A stretch of 64,000 bases of DNA from Xiphydria camelus (lineage: Eukaryota; Arthropoda; Insecta; Hymenoptera; Xiphydriidae): assembly GCA_963678675.1 (NCBI GenBank), contig OY783193.1, positions 32,145,082-32,209,081 of the forward strand. Reading direction: 5' to 3'. Shown here one piece after another: positions 55,667 to 64,000 of the stretch (within the stretch, counting starts at the first letter, position 1; every line of letters begins with the position of its first letter). The translations under genes were made by a program, and so were the position numbers. The notes under the pieces were generated by a model that saw only the letters and a list, made by a program, of their open reading frames with translations, was not told the DNA's origin and made no database searches.

Positions 55667-55882
55667 TACACCCGGGGATACGGTATCTGTCGCTGGTGAC
55701 TTTTTTTAAACGTTATTTTTAAATGTACTAACCAATAATTAATAATCCTCATGCTTTCATTAACGAGAGTAGACGCCACCGTAGCTAATGAGCGCATGAG
55801 AATTAATTATTCATTGGTTAGTACGTTTAAAAATAACGTTTAAAAAAAGTCACCAGCGACAGATGCCGTGTCCCTGGGTGTA
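55667..55882. mobile_element. Palindromic MITE M5, copy 1
   Basis: TACACCCGGGGATACGG and CCGTGTCCCTGGGTGTA end a palindrome with CTGTCGCTGGTGACTTTTTT and TGTACTAACCAATAATTAAT in both arms. Copy 2 is at 57776-57990. Confidence 0.85.
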
Positions 55883-56206
55883 GTTTAAAAGAAAATGTTA
55901 ATTCAAAGTAGCATTTTCTACACTGACTTTCAATGGCTAATATGTAGAAAGACGGTACCTCAGTGACGTTTTGAGCTACAACTACAGAACCAATCTTATA
56001 ATTTTAAAGAAAAACTAACGGCGAATAAAATGATATTGTAGGATTATGTTCACAAAAACTGAAAGTGCTGAGCCATATAGTTTCAGAGAAATTATAACTT
56101 AAAAACTGAGATTTTTCTTGAAACTGCAAAGTGGTGGGGACGAGTAACGATGATGTGGCAACAGTGCGCACAGCTGATTTAGCCCTCTCCTGTGACTATG
56201 GGACTA
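55883..56206. other. Unassigned sequence
   Basis: Nothing recognised. Confidence 0.35.
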
Positions 56207-56354
56207 AAGGCCATCACACGTGAAAAAACGTAAGCAGTAACAGTAAGGATTGACCAATCAGAAATATAATTCTTACGGAATTATGCTTAAACAGGCTTTC
56301 TGATTGGTCAATCCTTACTGTTACTGCTTACGTTTTTTCACGTGTGATGGCCTT
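56207..56354. mobile_element. Palindromic MITE, 148 bp
   Basis: AAGGCCATCACACGTGAAAA pairs with TTTTCACGTGTGATGGCCTT. The arms are identical for about 58 bp, which suggests a young insertion or gene conversion between the arms. Confidence 0.9.
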
Positions 56355-57413
56355 CAGTAGTACTTTTGCTACCGGAGAGGGGATAGCCAGTGGCATGGCG
56401 CGGCAGTCCCCACTACGTCACGTAGTGGCAGGCACATAGCGGTATTCTAAGGAGAGAGAAGCACTGTTGCCACGATTATCGGGCCAGGCAGTGTATATGT
56501 GTGAGGTACATTTGTACACAGGAGGTCTCTATGTAGCAAGGAGCTCAGAGTACAGAGTTACTCAAAAGTTTCGTTCGTGCGTAATACAGTTTGTGATCAG
56601 TTGTACTAAGTCCTGAAGCAAAAAATTTGAATACGACTGTCACCATTGAAATACCTTAACTGATTCTCAAGTTGGCTAATAAATATCCTGCCGACTATTA
56701 TAATCCTATCATTTGTCGACGAGATGAGTCTAGGGAAAATGAAATGTACCTCGTACGAATTTCCTGAGCGAATTACCTTGCATATCCCTAATTGAAATAA
56801 TTCGAAATATCTTGTATTGCTTTAAAAAGTTTGCACAGATTGGTAACTGCTTTATTATGTACATTATTTGCCTTACAAACTAGTATTGATTATATTAAAA
56901 ACTCACGGTATCTAACTTAGTCTGATTGTAATATGTGTGTTTAAAAAAAAGTAATAATTTTTCCAGGCATGGGCCCGCCAAGTATCATTTTGAATATTCT
57001 GCCCAACTATGGAGAAAGGCAGTAACTAGCAAAACAAACCGAGATACGTTTTTTGATACCATTGAATATCTTGAATCATTTTGTACCCAAATTTTGTACC
57101 CTTTTGATGTGAAACATCTAATGGCGCGCTACGGCGCTGAGAACGGCTGTTAGCCGAGCGATTCCTGGCGTCGCAAGCATGGCAGCCACAAAACTCAGGA
57201 CGCATCGGCTCTCTGCGCCATGATTCAGCGGTCCCCTTTTAGCGAGCGCTAGCTTCAGACTTACTTCTACGCGCTCACTGTATCGGTGCACGAAGCAGTC
57301 CGGAGCGTTCTCTATAGGGCTCGTGCATGCCCGAGTAGTGGCGCGGCAGTAGGCAATATTTAGTGCTACAGTGGCCGTCAACAGCATTAAATACGTTACA
57401 AAGTGTGCCTTTA
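56355..57413. other. Unassigned; GC-richer patch at 57110-57360
   Basis: One fragment (56950-57003) belongs to the dispersed family at 54438. The 57110-57360 patch is GC-rich with CpGs and no recognised gene. Confidence 0.35.
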
Positions 57414-57777
57414 TACAGGCTGTCCCGCGCAGAACCGACCAGTTGCAGGTATCTTGAAATTTACCTTCGGCCGGGCTTGGTCGGTAATCGAGTCATTTAT
57501 AACGGTAGAAGTCAAGTCGGTAGTTAGAGTAGGTGTCAATTCGGGAGATCGAAGCATCTAACCTTGAAATCGTGAATTTGTGAATAAAGGAAATTACTCA
57601 CCATTATTCATAAATTCACGATTTCGAGGTTAGACGCTTCGATCTCCCGAATTGACATCAACTCTAACTACCGACTCGACTTCTACCGGTATAAATGACT
57701 CAAGTACCGACCAAGCCCGGTTGAAGGTAAATTTCAAGGTCCCTGCAACTGTGCGGTTCTGCGCGGGACATCCTGTA
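57414..57777. mobile_element. Palindromic MITE, same core as the TACCGTATGTC family but other ends
   Basis: The core (CTTGGTCGGTA, TTCGGGAGATCGAAG, TAACCTTGAAAT) matches 29877-30220. The outer 35 bp are TACAGGCTGTCCCGCGCAGA and TCTGCGCGGGACATCCTGTA. The last TATA is shared with the next element. Confidence 0.85.
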
Positions 57778-57990
57778 TACCCAGCATCTCAGATTCTGTC
57801 GCTAGTGACTCTCTAAAATGTCATTTTTAAACATATTAGCCAATGAACAATTACTTCTCATGCCCCCATTAGCCAGGGTGGCGTTTACCCTCATTAATGA
57901 AAGCATGAGGATTGATTAGTCATTGGTTAGTACATTTAAAAATAACATTTAAAAAATTCCGCAGCGACAGAATCCGAGACACCGGGTGTA
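57776..57990. mobile_element. Palindromic MITE M5, copy 2
   Basis: Begins TATACCCAGCATCTCAGATT and ends CCGAGACACCGGGTGTA; arms carry TCTGTCGCTAGTGACT and TTAGTCATTGGTTAGTAC. It directly abuts the preceding MITE. Confidence 0.8.
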
Positions 57991-58026
57991 CATAGTGAAG
58001 TAAATTAATTAATTATTTATAGAAAA

Positions 58027-58311
58027 ATGGAAAAGTTTATCTCTTTCGGATTCATTCCAATTAACGAAAATTTCCTTTGTGAAACCGTGAGAACGAAAGA
58101 AAAAGAACTATCTGACGAGAATCATGTGAGAAATGTTCTTGAAATACAACGACCCGGCGAATGCTCCATAATTATAGGCAGAGTACTGCCGCAAACAAGT
58201 ATCAACGAATCAAAATATAAAGTAAATTTAAAAGTATGCTATATACTTCTTCTTTTTCAGGGCGATTTTTGTACCTCACTATGCAACACGATGATCTCGA
58301 CTTCGGCATAA
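58027..58311 (+). CDS. Small ORF, paralogue of the Copia-disrupted coding stretch
   Basis: 94 codons from the ATG at 58027. FGFIPINENF and GRVLPQTSINESKYKVNLKV line up with GFIPVTYNID and AEVIGQTSVTSKECTVTLKI at 37865-38091, and the lengths between them agree. The second segment resembles the start of SWIM zinc-finger modules of YqaJ-like proteins. After NLKV the match ends and the frame runs on through an unrelated tail to TAA. The true gene may have another exon, or this is a truncated copy. Function is unknown. Confidence 0.35.
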   Translation: MEKFISFGFIPINENFLCETVRTKEKELSDENHVRNVLEIQRPGECSIIIGRVLPQTSINESKYKVNLKVCYILLLFQGDFCTSLCNTMISTSA

Positions 58312-58356
58312 TGAAAAAAACACAAAATGCGTCACGGGACGCCTACTAGATGTGAG

Positions 58357-58536
58357 ACATCGAAATTCTTCTTTTTAAAAAGTATTCGATAGGAAGGATG
58401 GACCACGCGTCCGTCGAAAGAACACGTGCGCCAGTGCGCATTTGTATTTATGACTGTGATACTATTAAACGGTACGAACCGTTGTGCCTAATTCAAAAAG
58501 CGCATTTAGGACGGACTATAAAGAAGAATTTCGATG
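58357..58536. mobile_element. Small TIR MITE, 180 bp
   Basis: ACATCGAAATTCTTCTTT and AAAGAAGAATTTCGATGT form the ends. The interior is unrelated on the two sides. Confidence 0.75.
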
Positions 58537-59009
58537 TTTTTTAATATTAAAGCTAGATTTCATTAGTAATCTGTCTTGGAAACCCTTCGGCTAAAGGCAT
58601 CAAAGTTAAAGTTGATTTTCCACAAGTTTGTCGGTTAGCAGTTAAGTACTGCATTTCTTCATAGTTCGGCAGTATTAGTGGCCTGCTTTGGTATAGTCAT
58701 TTGTGTCATTTCGATCTCGCTTACTTCTAGTATTATGTTTGATTATACCGAGTGATTTTCGCCCGCATTCTCGCATCTCCTAACTCACCCATCCTGAGAA
58801 AGACTTGGTAACTACATACATACTTGGCACTACATTCGGATACCAATACTATTGGGGGGGGGGCGAAACACAACTTTCAATTTTTGTTGAGGTTTTTGTC
58901 GACACAATATGGAATGGATACGTTTTCGAAGGTACTTTCTTAGGGACAGGGGAGGAGGTGAAACGCGGCATGCAGTTTTTGTTGCGCTTTCTAAAGTGAA
59001 GAGAATTTT
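58537..59009. repeat. Dispersed repeat fragment and unassigned sequence
   Basis: 58675-58812 is the reverse complement of 54537-54660. A run of G lies at about 58854-58863. Confidence 0.5.
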
Positions 59010-60480
59010 TAATGATTCAATTTTTTAAAGGGACCGCATATCCCCTGGCGTATTTTTTTTACATTTTTAATGTATTATGGAGGGTATCACCAGTTAAAAA
59101 AAATCGTTTACAGCTTATGGGTTATGCTTTTTATATCTCCTGACAATTTAATATACTCTGCATATATATTGTCGGTATTTCACTCACTCTGCCATATCTT
59201 TCACTGTTATTTGATATCTTGTAAAGTCCGCTCTAGTTTCAAAATACCGATCGATGCTATAATAACAGTCGTTGATATTTAAAATGCGCCGAAAAGCATG
59301 AACTCATCTGCGATTTCCGTAAATGTGTAACCGTGTAGATATATGTTTATTTTTTAAATAAATTATCGATTTGCACTGTTCAGTAATACCATCGCGGTTG
59401 AATATTCGACCTCCTACGAATTAGTTTAAAACTTCATCCACTTCGTCCTTCTTACCATTTCCAAGATATCTGCAATTTTTCATTGTTTAAACAATTATCG
59501 GTTCGCCCTATACGATAACATCATAGCGACTGAGAGTTCGCCCCCCTCTACACAATCCCAAGATTTTCTCCATTTCGTTGTATCTCTCATCATTTCCGAG
59601 ATATTTGCAATTGTTCATTGTTTAAATAATTATTGGCTCTTCAGTTGTATTATTACAGCTGGAAGAACTCGACCCCCTTTATAATGCGCTAAATCGTCTC
59701 CGTTTAGCGGTATACCACACCGTTTTCGATATATTTGCATTAATTTATTGTTTAAACAAATTATTGACTCACACTGTTCGGTAATAAAATCGTGGCTAAA
59801 AATTCAACGTCCTACGTATCATTCCAAAGTTCTATCCGCTTCCTCATATCTCACCATTTCCGAGATATTTGTATGAATTCATTGTTTAAACAAATGGTCG
59901 ACTTGCTCTGTTCGGTAATATCATTGCCGCTAAAAGTTCGATCTCCTTAGTATTCCAAAAATTCCTCTGTTCTCTCGTATTTCTTACCGTTTCCTACCTA
60001 TTCGTAAAAGGTTATTATCTAAATGAATTATTAAACAATTTATTATGGGCGGTAATATCATTATGACTTAAAATTTGACCCACTACGTAATGTCCGTAAA
60101 TTATCTCCATTTTGCCGTATCTCATCGTTTCCGAGATATTTGCAATTGTTGAATGTTTAAATAATTATCGGTTTGCGCTGTGCTATAATATCATAGCGAC
60201 TAAAAGTTCAACCTCATTTAGGAAACCTTGAGGTTTTCTCCGGTTCTTCGTGTCTTCCCGTTTTCGAGATATTTTAACAAGCTTATAATCTAAATAAATT
60301 GTTAAACGATTTTTTGACTCGCTATATGCGGTAATACCATCACGGCTGAAAGTTCAGCCCCCTAAACAATACCCGCAAATTTTTCCCGTGGCGCCGTATC
60401 ACTCACCGTTTCCGAGATATTTGTATAAGTTTATTGTTTAAACATTTTATTGACTCACGTTGTTCGATTATAAGTATGAT
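59010..60480. repeat. Minisatellite element, copy 2 (leader plus about nine units)
   Basis: The leader (59020-59330) matches 42495-42785 and the unit is the same 125-135 bp sequence, with more copies than at 42785-43545. Units differ from each other by many substitutions, so the array is old. Confidence 0.85.
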
Positions 60481-60502
60481 CACGAATAAGGGATCGACCC
60501 GT

Positions 60503-60727
60503 TGTACCATGTTTTGCTAAACTTACTCTCTAGGAAAGAAAAATCAATCACTATTATCTCATTTATGAATTTTTGACTTTTATCGATATTAGACTTTATT
60601 GTAGATAAAAACGTAATCCTCGAAAAAGTATTATACAAATATAAGCAAAAATTTCATAGATAATGAGATAATATAGTGATTGAAGTTTCTTTCCTGACGG
60701 ATAAGTTTAGCCTCATGTGGTACATCA
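60503..60727. mobile_element. MITE M1, copy 2
   Basis: TACCATGTTTTGCTAAACTT pairs with GATAAGTTTAGCCTCATGTG-like sequence, and TCAATCACTATTATCTCATT with AATGAGATAATATAGTGATT. Confidence 0.75.
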
Positions 60728-60736
60728 CTCCTAACT

Positions 60737-61328
60737 CTAGGGACACATTGGCGTTTTGTTGACGCGCGTTACAACGTGCGTTTCAACATTACATAAATTG
60801 AAGTACAACAAGCTACATAGTCAACGCGCAGTATTAAACGCATTCCAATGCGAGTTAGTTCAGACAACGCCGAAATTATGCTAGACGCGCGTTCAGACCT
60901 GTCGACACGCGTTTTAGAATTACATACAACTGCATCTTGGTGTTCACACACACGGTGGTGTACCTACGCGTGTTTTCCTGCTTTTGCGAGGTTTCTCATG
61001 TAGGTATCATTCCTTACTCTATGTGAGTCTTGATTGCAGCCAACAGTTCATCGAATGAATTGATAGACATACGAAAGTACGAGTAATTAAACAATTTTTC
61101 CGAGTTAGCTCTTAGACGTGGATATAACGTGTAAAAATGACCATGTCGATAGCGTTCACTATTTAGTGGATACACCCATCATTTTCTTTCTTGATATCGT
61201 TTTTGTTTTAAATATTTCATAGTAGGTACGAAAACGTAGCCACTTGATATACGTCCATTTCCACACGAAAAGAGACATGATTCACGCGCATAATAACGCG
61301 CGTTAACTTAATACTAGTGTGTCCCTGG
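60737..61328. mobile_element. TIR element, about 590 bp (CNAGGGACACA ends)
   Basis: CTAGGGACACATTGGCGTTT and AATACTAGTGTGTCCCTGG are inverted ends, with GTTGACGCGCGTT / AACGCGCGTTAAC further in. End sequence suits a hAT-like element, but no 8-bp duplication is visible. CGCGCG motifs are frequent inside. Confidence 0.6.
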
Positions 61329-62050
61329 CGTCTTCCGTTTTGTCGTATGACTACCGTGCAGCACCTCTATCGTAGAAACGCGTAGACGTATACAGAACTT
61401 CATTGTTACTTTCAGATCGAATGACAACAACGACGACAATGATAACAATTTATCACGAGATATTACGCGATCCGATATTTGACAAATTCTGGTTAGAGCG
61501 TACCAAGTGATCTTGATATAGGTTAATAGAATCCTAATCCAACAATGATGTAATGGAAGTATTTTGCTTATCGAAAGCTGTAATTCCTGAAAAATTAAGC
61601 CTATGAAAAATTGTGTTTTGAAAATTAACCAAACAAAAATCAACCCGTATACAAAATCATACAAAAATTTCACTTTGAATCACCCCCACAAAAATTAGTA
61701 ATAAACAAAAATTACTTCAAAAATAGAAAAGTATAAGTAGTAGGTGGCCCTCTAAAAATATTTACTTCAAAAAATATTGATACTCTTAAGAAAATTACCC
61801 ACGACAAATTGTATCAACAAAAATCTCAACAAAAATTGCACGCCGTTTCGTCCCACAAAAAAAGCATTTCACTTAAAAAAGTATTGATATCCAAATGAAG
61901 TGCCAAGTACCTATGTACCCCAATAAAAATTGCACGCCCCCCCCCCCCCCCCCCCGGGGCCATCGAGAGAAGAAGTATCTCTCTATTACACAGCTCCACA
62001 AAGAAAATCGAAAAATGCTTCCTCTGACCAGACCAGTATATCTTTATGTT
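61329..62050. other. Unassigned; 19-C run
   Basis: AACAAAAATTGCACGCC occurs at about 61828 and AATAAAAATTGCACGCC at 61922; the second leads into 19 consecutive C residues (61937-61955). No gene recognised. Confidence 0.4.
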
Positions 62051-62052
62051 TT

Positions 62053-62540
62053 TGGGGTCGCTGAATCCGAATCCGGTGTCCGTTAGTCTCCATCATGTCA
62101 CGTTCAAGGTAATTTCAAGGTCAAATCCTGGAAAAATAGTCAAATCGATTCAAATTATTATTCCTATATATTTTTGAGGTCGCTGAATCCAAATCCGATG
62201 TCCGTTTGATCCGACAAGGTCAAATTCAAGGTCATTTCAAGGTCAAATATATTTATTCTGTCAAAAATGAATTTTTGACTGCAGATTCTGAAAGAACGGG
62301 AAATTCTACGTCTAGATATGTATTCAATTTTTTTGATAACATAACCCCCAAGGTCATTTCAAGGTCACTTCATGTTAATGTATGGAAGGTTCATATGACA
62401 ATTGTAAAAATAAGAAAATGTGTCTTCACGGGAATAAACTACTACGTGAATATGTTTTCGAGGTCACTGAGTTAGAATCCGAGGTTCGTTTGCCTCCAGT
62501 ATGTCAGGGTCAAGTTCATTTCAAGGTCAAATCCAGCAAT
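62053..62540. repeat. Direct repeats with clustered TCAAGGTCA sites
   Basis: Three diverged units each carry a GGTCGCTGAATCCGAATCC-like phrase, then GTCCGTTTG, then one to three AAGGTCA motifs. TCAAGGTCA is perfect at 62115, 62226, 62237, 62359 and 62521. This nonamer is the known binding site of NR5A/FTZ-F1 nuclear receptors; any binding here is inference. Confidence 0.6.
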
Positions 62541-62993
62541 AATTATTCAACACAAAAACCCCAAAGCCATTAAATTCTTAAACTCCATATCCCATAAACC
62601 TCATCAACCCTTTACCCCATAACGATGTGAGAAGGAGACTTGTATATCATTAAACCTCGAAACTTAGTATGTACGAGCCATATGTGTACTTTAACCACTT
62701 AAATGATAAATTTCATAACACCATGATCTTCCAGCCTCGTGACCGCATAACCTAGTAATTCATAGGCACTGTAGTCGTGTGAGGTAATGATATTTTATGC
62801 TAAACCCCCCCCCCCCCTACTATCAGCCTAACCCGGGAACAATGACGTGGACGTAGTAGGTTTCTGTTCCCTTGGGGTACTTTTTTAACGTGAGTTCCCC
62901 TTGTCTCTCACTAATAATAAGACCGATAAAAACGAATAAAAATAATAAAAATTGAATAAATACGAAAAGGAAAAAGAATAAAAGAAAATTTCA
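62541..62993. other. Unassigned; poly-C run
   Basis: A run of about 13 C lies at 62805-62818, followed by an AT-rich segment up to the pseudogene. Possibly its 3' flank. Confidence 0.4.
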
Positions 62994-64000
62994 TTAGTCC
63001 TTACTTCGTTTGTGATACCTAACTTGCTTGTCTTCAAACGATCGACGGAGTGAACGTCGCTTATTACTTTTCTTATCCTTCACAACATTTCGTTTCAAAC
63101 TCCAGCAATAGTCTGCCATCATATTGAGGCCCCACGTTCCTTGATATCGTTTTTCCATATCCTTCATGTCTTGATGGCACCTTTTTCCATGTTCTTCACT
63201 GAAGTTACCTAGTTTTTTTGGAAAAGAATCGATATGTGAATCTAAGAAATGCATTTTAATAGTCATATTGCAACCTAGAACTTGAAATTATTGTATCATG
63301 TCACTCACCAGCTTCTTATAATTTGGACTTTTCTTATTTCCAAGGAAATTCTGGCATACATCGCGAAAACGTATCCATGCAGCTCGCTCCGTTTTCGTCA
63401 TATGATCTGTAAAAGTGACATCGTTAAATAGTTGCCGAATTTTCGGGCCGTCAAAAATACCTGCCTCTAATTTGGCGTTACTGAGAGAGTGTATGCATTT
63501 TCTGCGCAATATATTTAAAACATTCGCCCGACTTATCCAAAGCTTTGACGAACTGAGTCATTAGGCCACGTTTGAGATGTAAATGTGGAATTAAAATTTT
63601 TGATACATCCACAAGAGGCGATTTCAAAACATTTAGTGATCCGGGTTCTAAAGACTTGTGCTCTGGCCATTCCTTCTTTTTATAGTGATTTGATCGATCT
63701 CTGCTGTCAAAGAGACATAAAAAGCAGGGATATTTGATGTTTCCGCTCTGCATCCCGAGAACGATCCCTATCATTTTGAAATTACCACAAAGAGGCCAGC
63801 TATGATCAGAGTAATTTATTTTATCAAAAACTATACTCACGTTATGGTAAGATTCCTTCAAGGCTGTTGAATGAGCTATAGATATCGGAGCTAGAATGTT
63901 CGTGTTGTGGAGTAGTATAGCTTTTAGACTACGGATTGAGGAGTCTATGAAAAGACGCCACTCTTCTGGCTTATATATTCCAGTCTCCAAACTATTAATT
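62994..64000 (-). pseudogene. Multicopy insect protein of unknown function, C-terminal part, broken
   Basis: Runs off the right edge of the window. Along the minus strand come PEEWRLFIDSSIRSLKAILL, SWPLCGNFKMIGIVLGMQSG, KYPCFLCLFDSRDRS, LIPHLHLKRGLMTQFVKAL and then, after a frameshift near 63490, NAKLEAGIFDGPKIRQL and NFLGNKKSPNYKKLV. An in-frame TAA follows at about 63288, then MTIKMHFLDSHIDSFPKKLG, EEHGKRCHQDMK and ADYCWSLKRN to the end. I know this order (LHIKLGLMK, then PNY, then HFLxSHLDFFP, then ADYCW) from a multicopy family found across insects, probably TE-derived. Its biochemical role is not known to me. Confidence 0.75.

Noticed and set aside
58234..58260. GTATGC...TTTTTCAG resembling an intron inside the 58027 frame
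   Set aside because: Only 27 nt long, too short for an insect spliceosomal intron.
1..64000. tRNA, rRNA, riboswitch and bacterial-type regulatory elements
   Set aside because: Looked for conserved cores such as tRNA A/B boxes (TGGC...GGTTCGA) and rRNA segments; nothing convincing was found by eye.

Overview
This window looks like a piece of an arthropod, most likely insect, nuclear genome. It is AT-rich, has no dense or operon-like coding, and is packed with transposable elements of kinds typical of insects: DD34D mariners, piggyBac-type elements flanked by TTAA, Helitrons with hairpin plus CTAG ends, a Copia retrotransposon with a tRNA-iMet-half primer site, and many palindromic MITEs. I found no complete host protein gene, no tRNA or rRNA gene and no CRISPR array. 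Nearly every protein-like stretch is a broken transposon gene, and species cannot be fixed from the sequence alone.

Layout. 1-5.1 kb: a Helitron with a helicase remnant, two inverted transposase fragments and foldback repeats. 5.1-6.3 kb: a CT-rich, CpG-containing stretch. 6.8-12 kb: several terminal-inverted-repeat (TIR) elements. 13-15 kb: a tandem array hit by a TTAA element, then a weak two-exon candidate. 16-17.2 kb: a palindromic MITE and a foldback with a transposase remnant. 17.17-22.83 kb: a 5.66 kb foldback element with arms of about 1.9 kb. It carries a broken gene for a cysteine-rich protein that is itself interrupted by a poly-G/poly-C-ended TTAA element. 23.2-23.9 kb: the N-terminal part of the same protein family. 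25.1-26.5 kb: GC-rich sequence with an unrecognised open frame. 26.9-28.6 kb: a mariner pseudogene and a Helitron end. 29.6-37.9 kb: a cluster of MITEs, a piggyBac remnant and a possible promoter with first exon ending in a splice donor at 31522/31523.

37.9-41.0 kb: a Copia element inserted in a coding stretch and itself hit by a piggyBac MITE and a Helitron. 41.1-44.2 kb: a MITE with clear 4-bp target duplications, a pogo-like element, a minisatellite and a mariner remnant. 45.3-49.1 kb: three abutting or nearby foldbacks. 50.4-52.3 kb: a mariner fragment, a piggyBac C-terminus and a tandem array split by a MITE. 53.5-58.5 kb: more TTAA elements and palindromic MITEs, plus a paralogue of the Copia-disrupted coding stretch. 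59-60.5 kb: a second copy of the minisatellite. 62-64 kb: repeats rich in TCAAGGTCA, then a pseudogene of a multicopy insect protein that runs off the window.

The main story is nesting. Several insertions can be read base by base because the interrupted unit (reading frame, LTR or tandem repeat) is recognisable on both sides.
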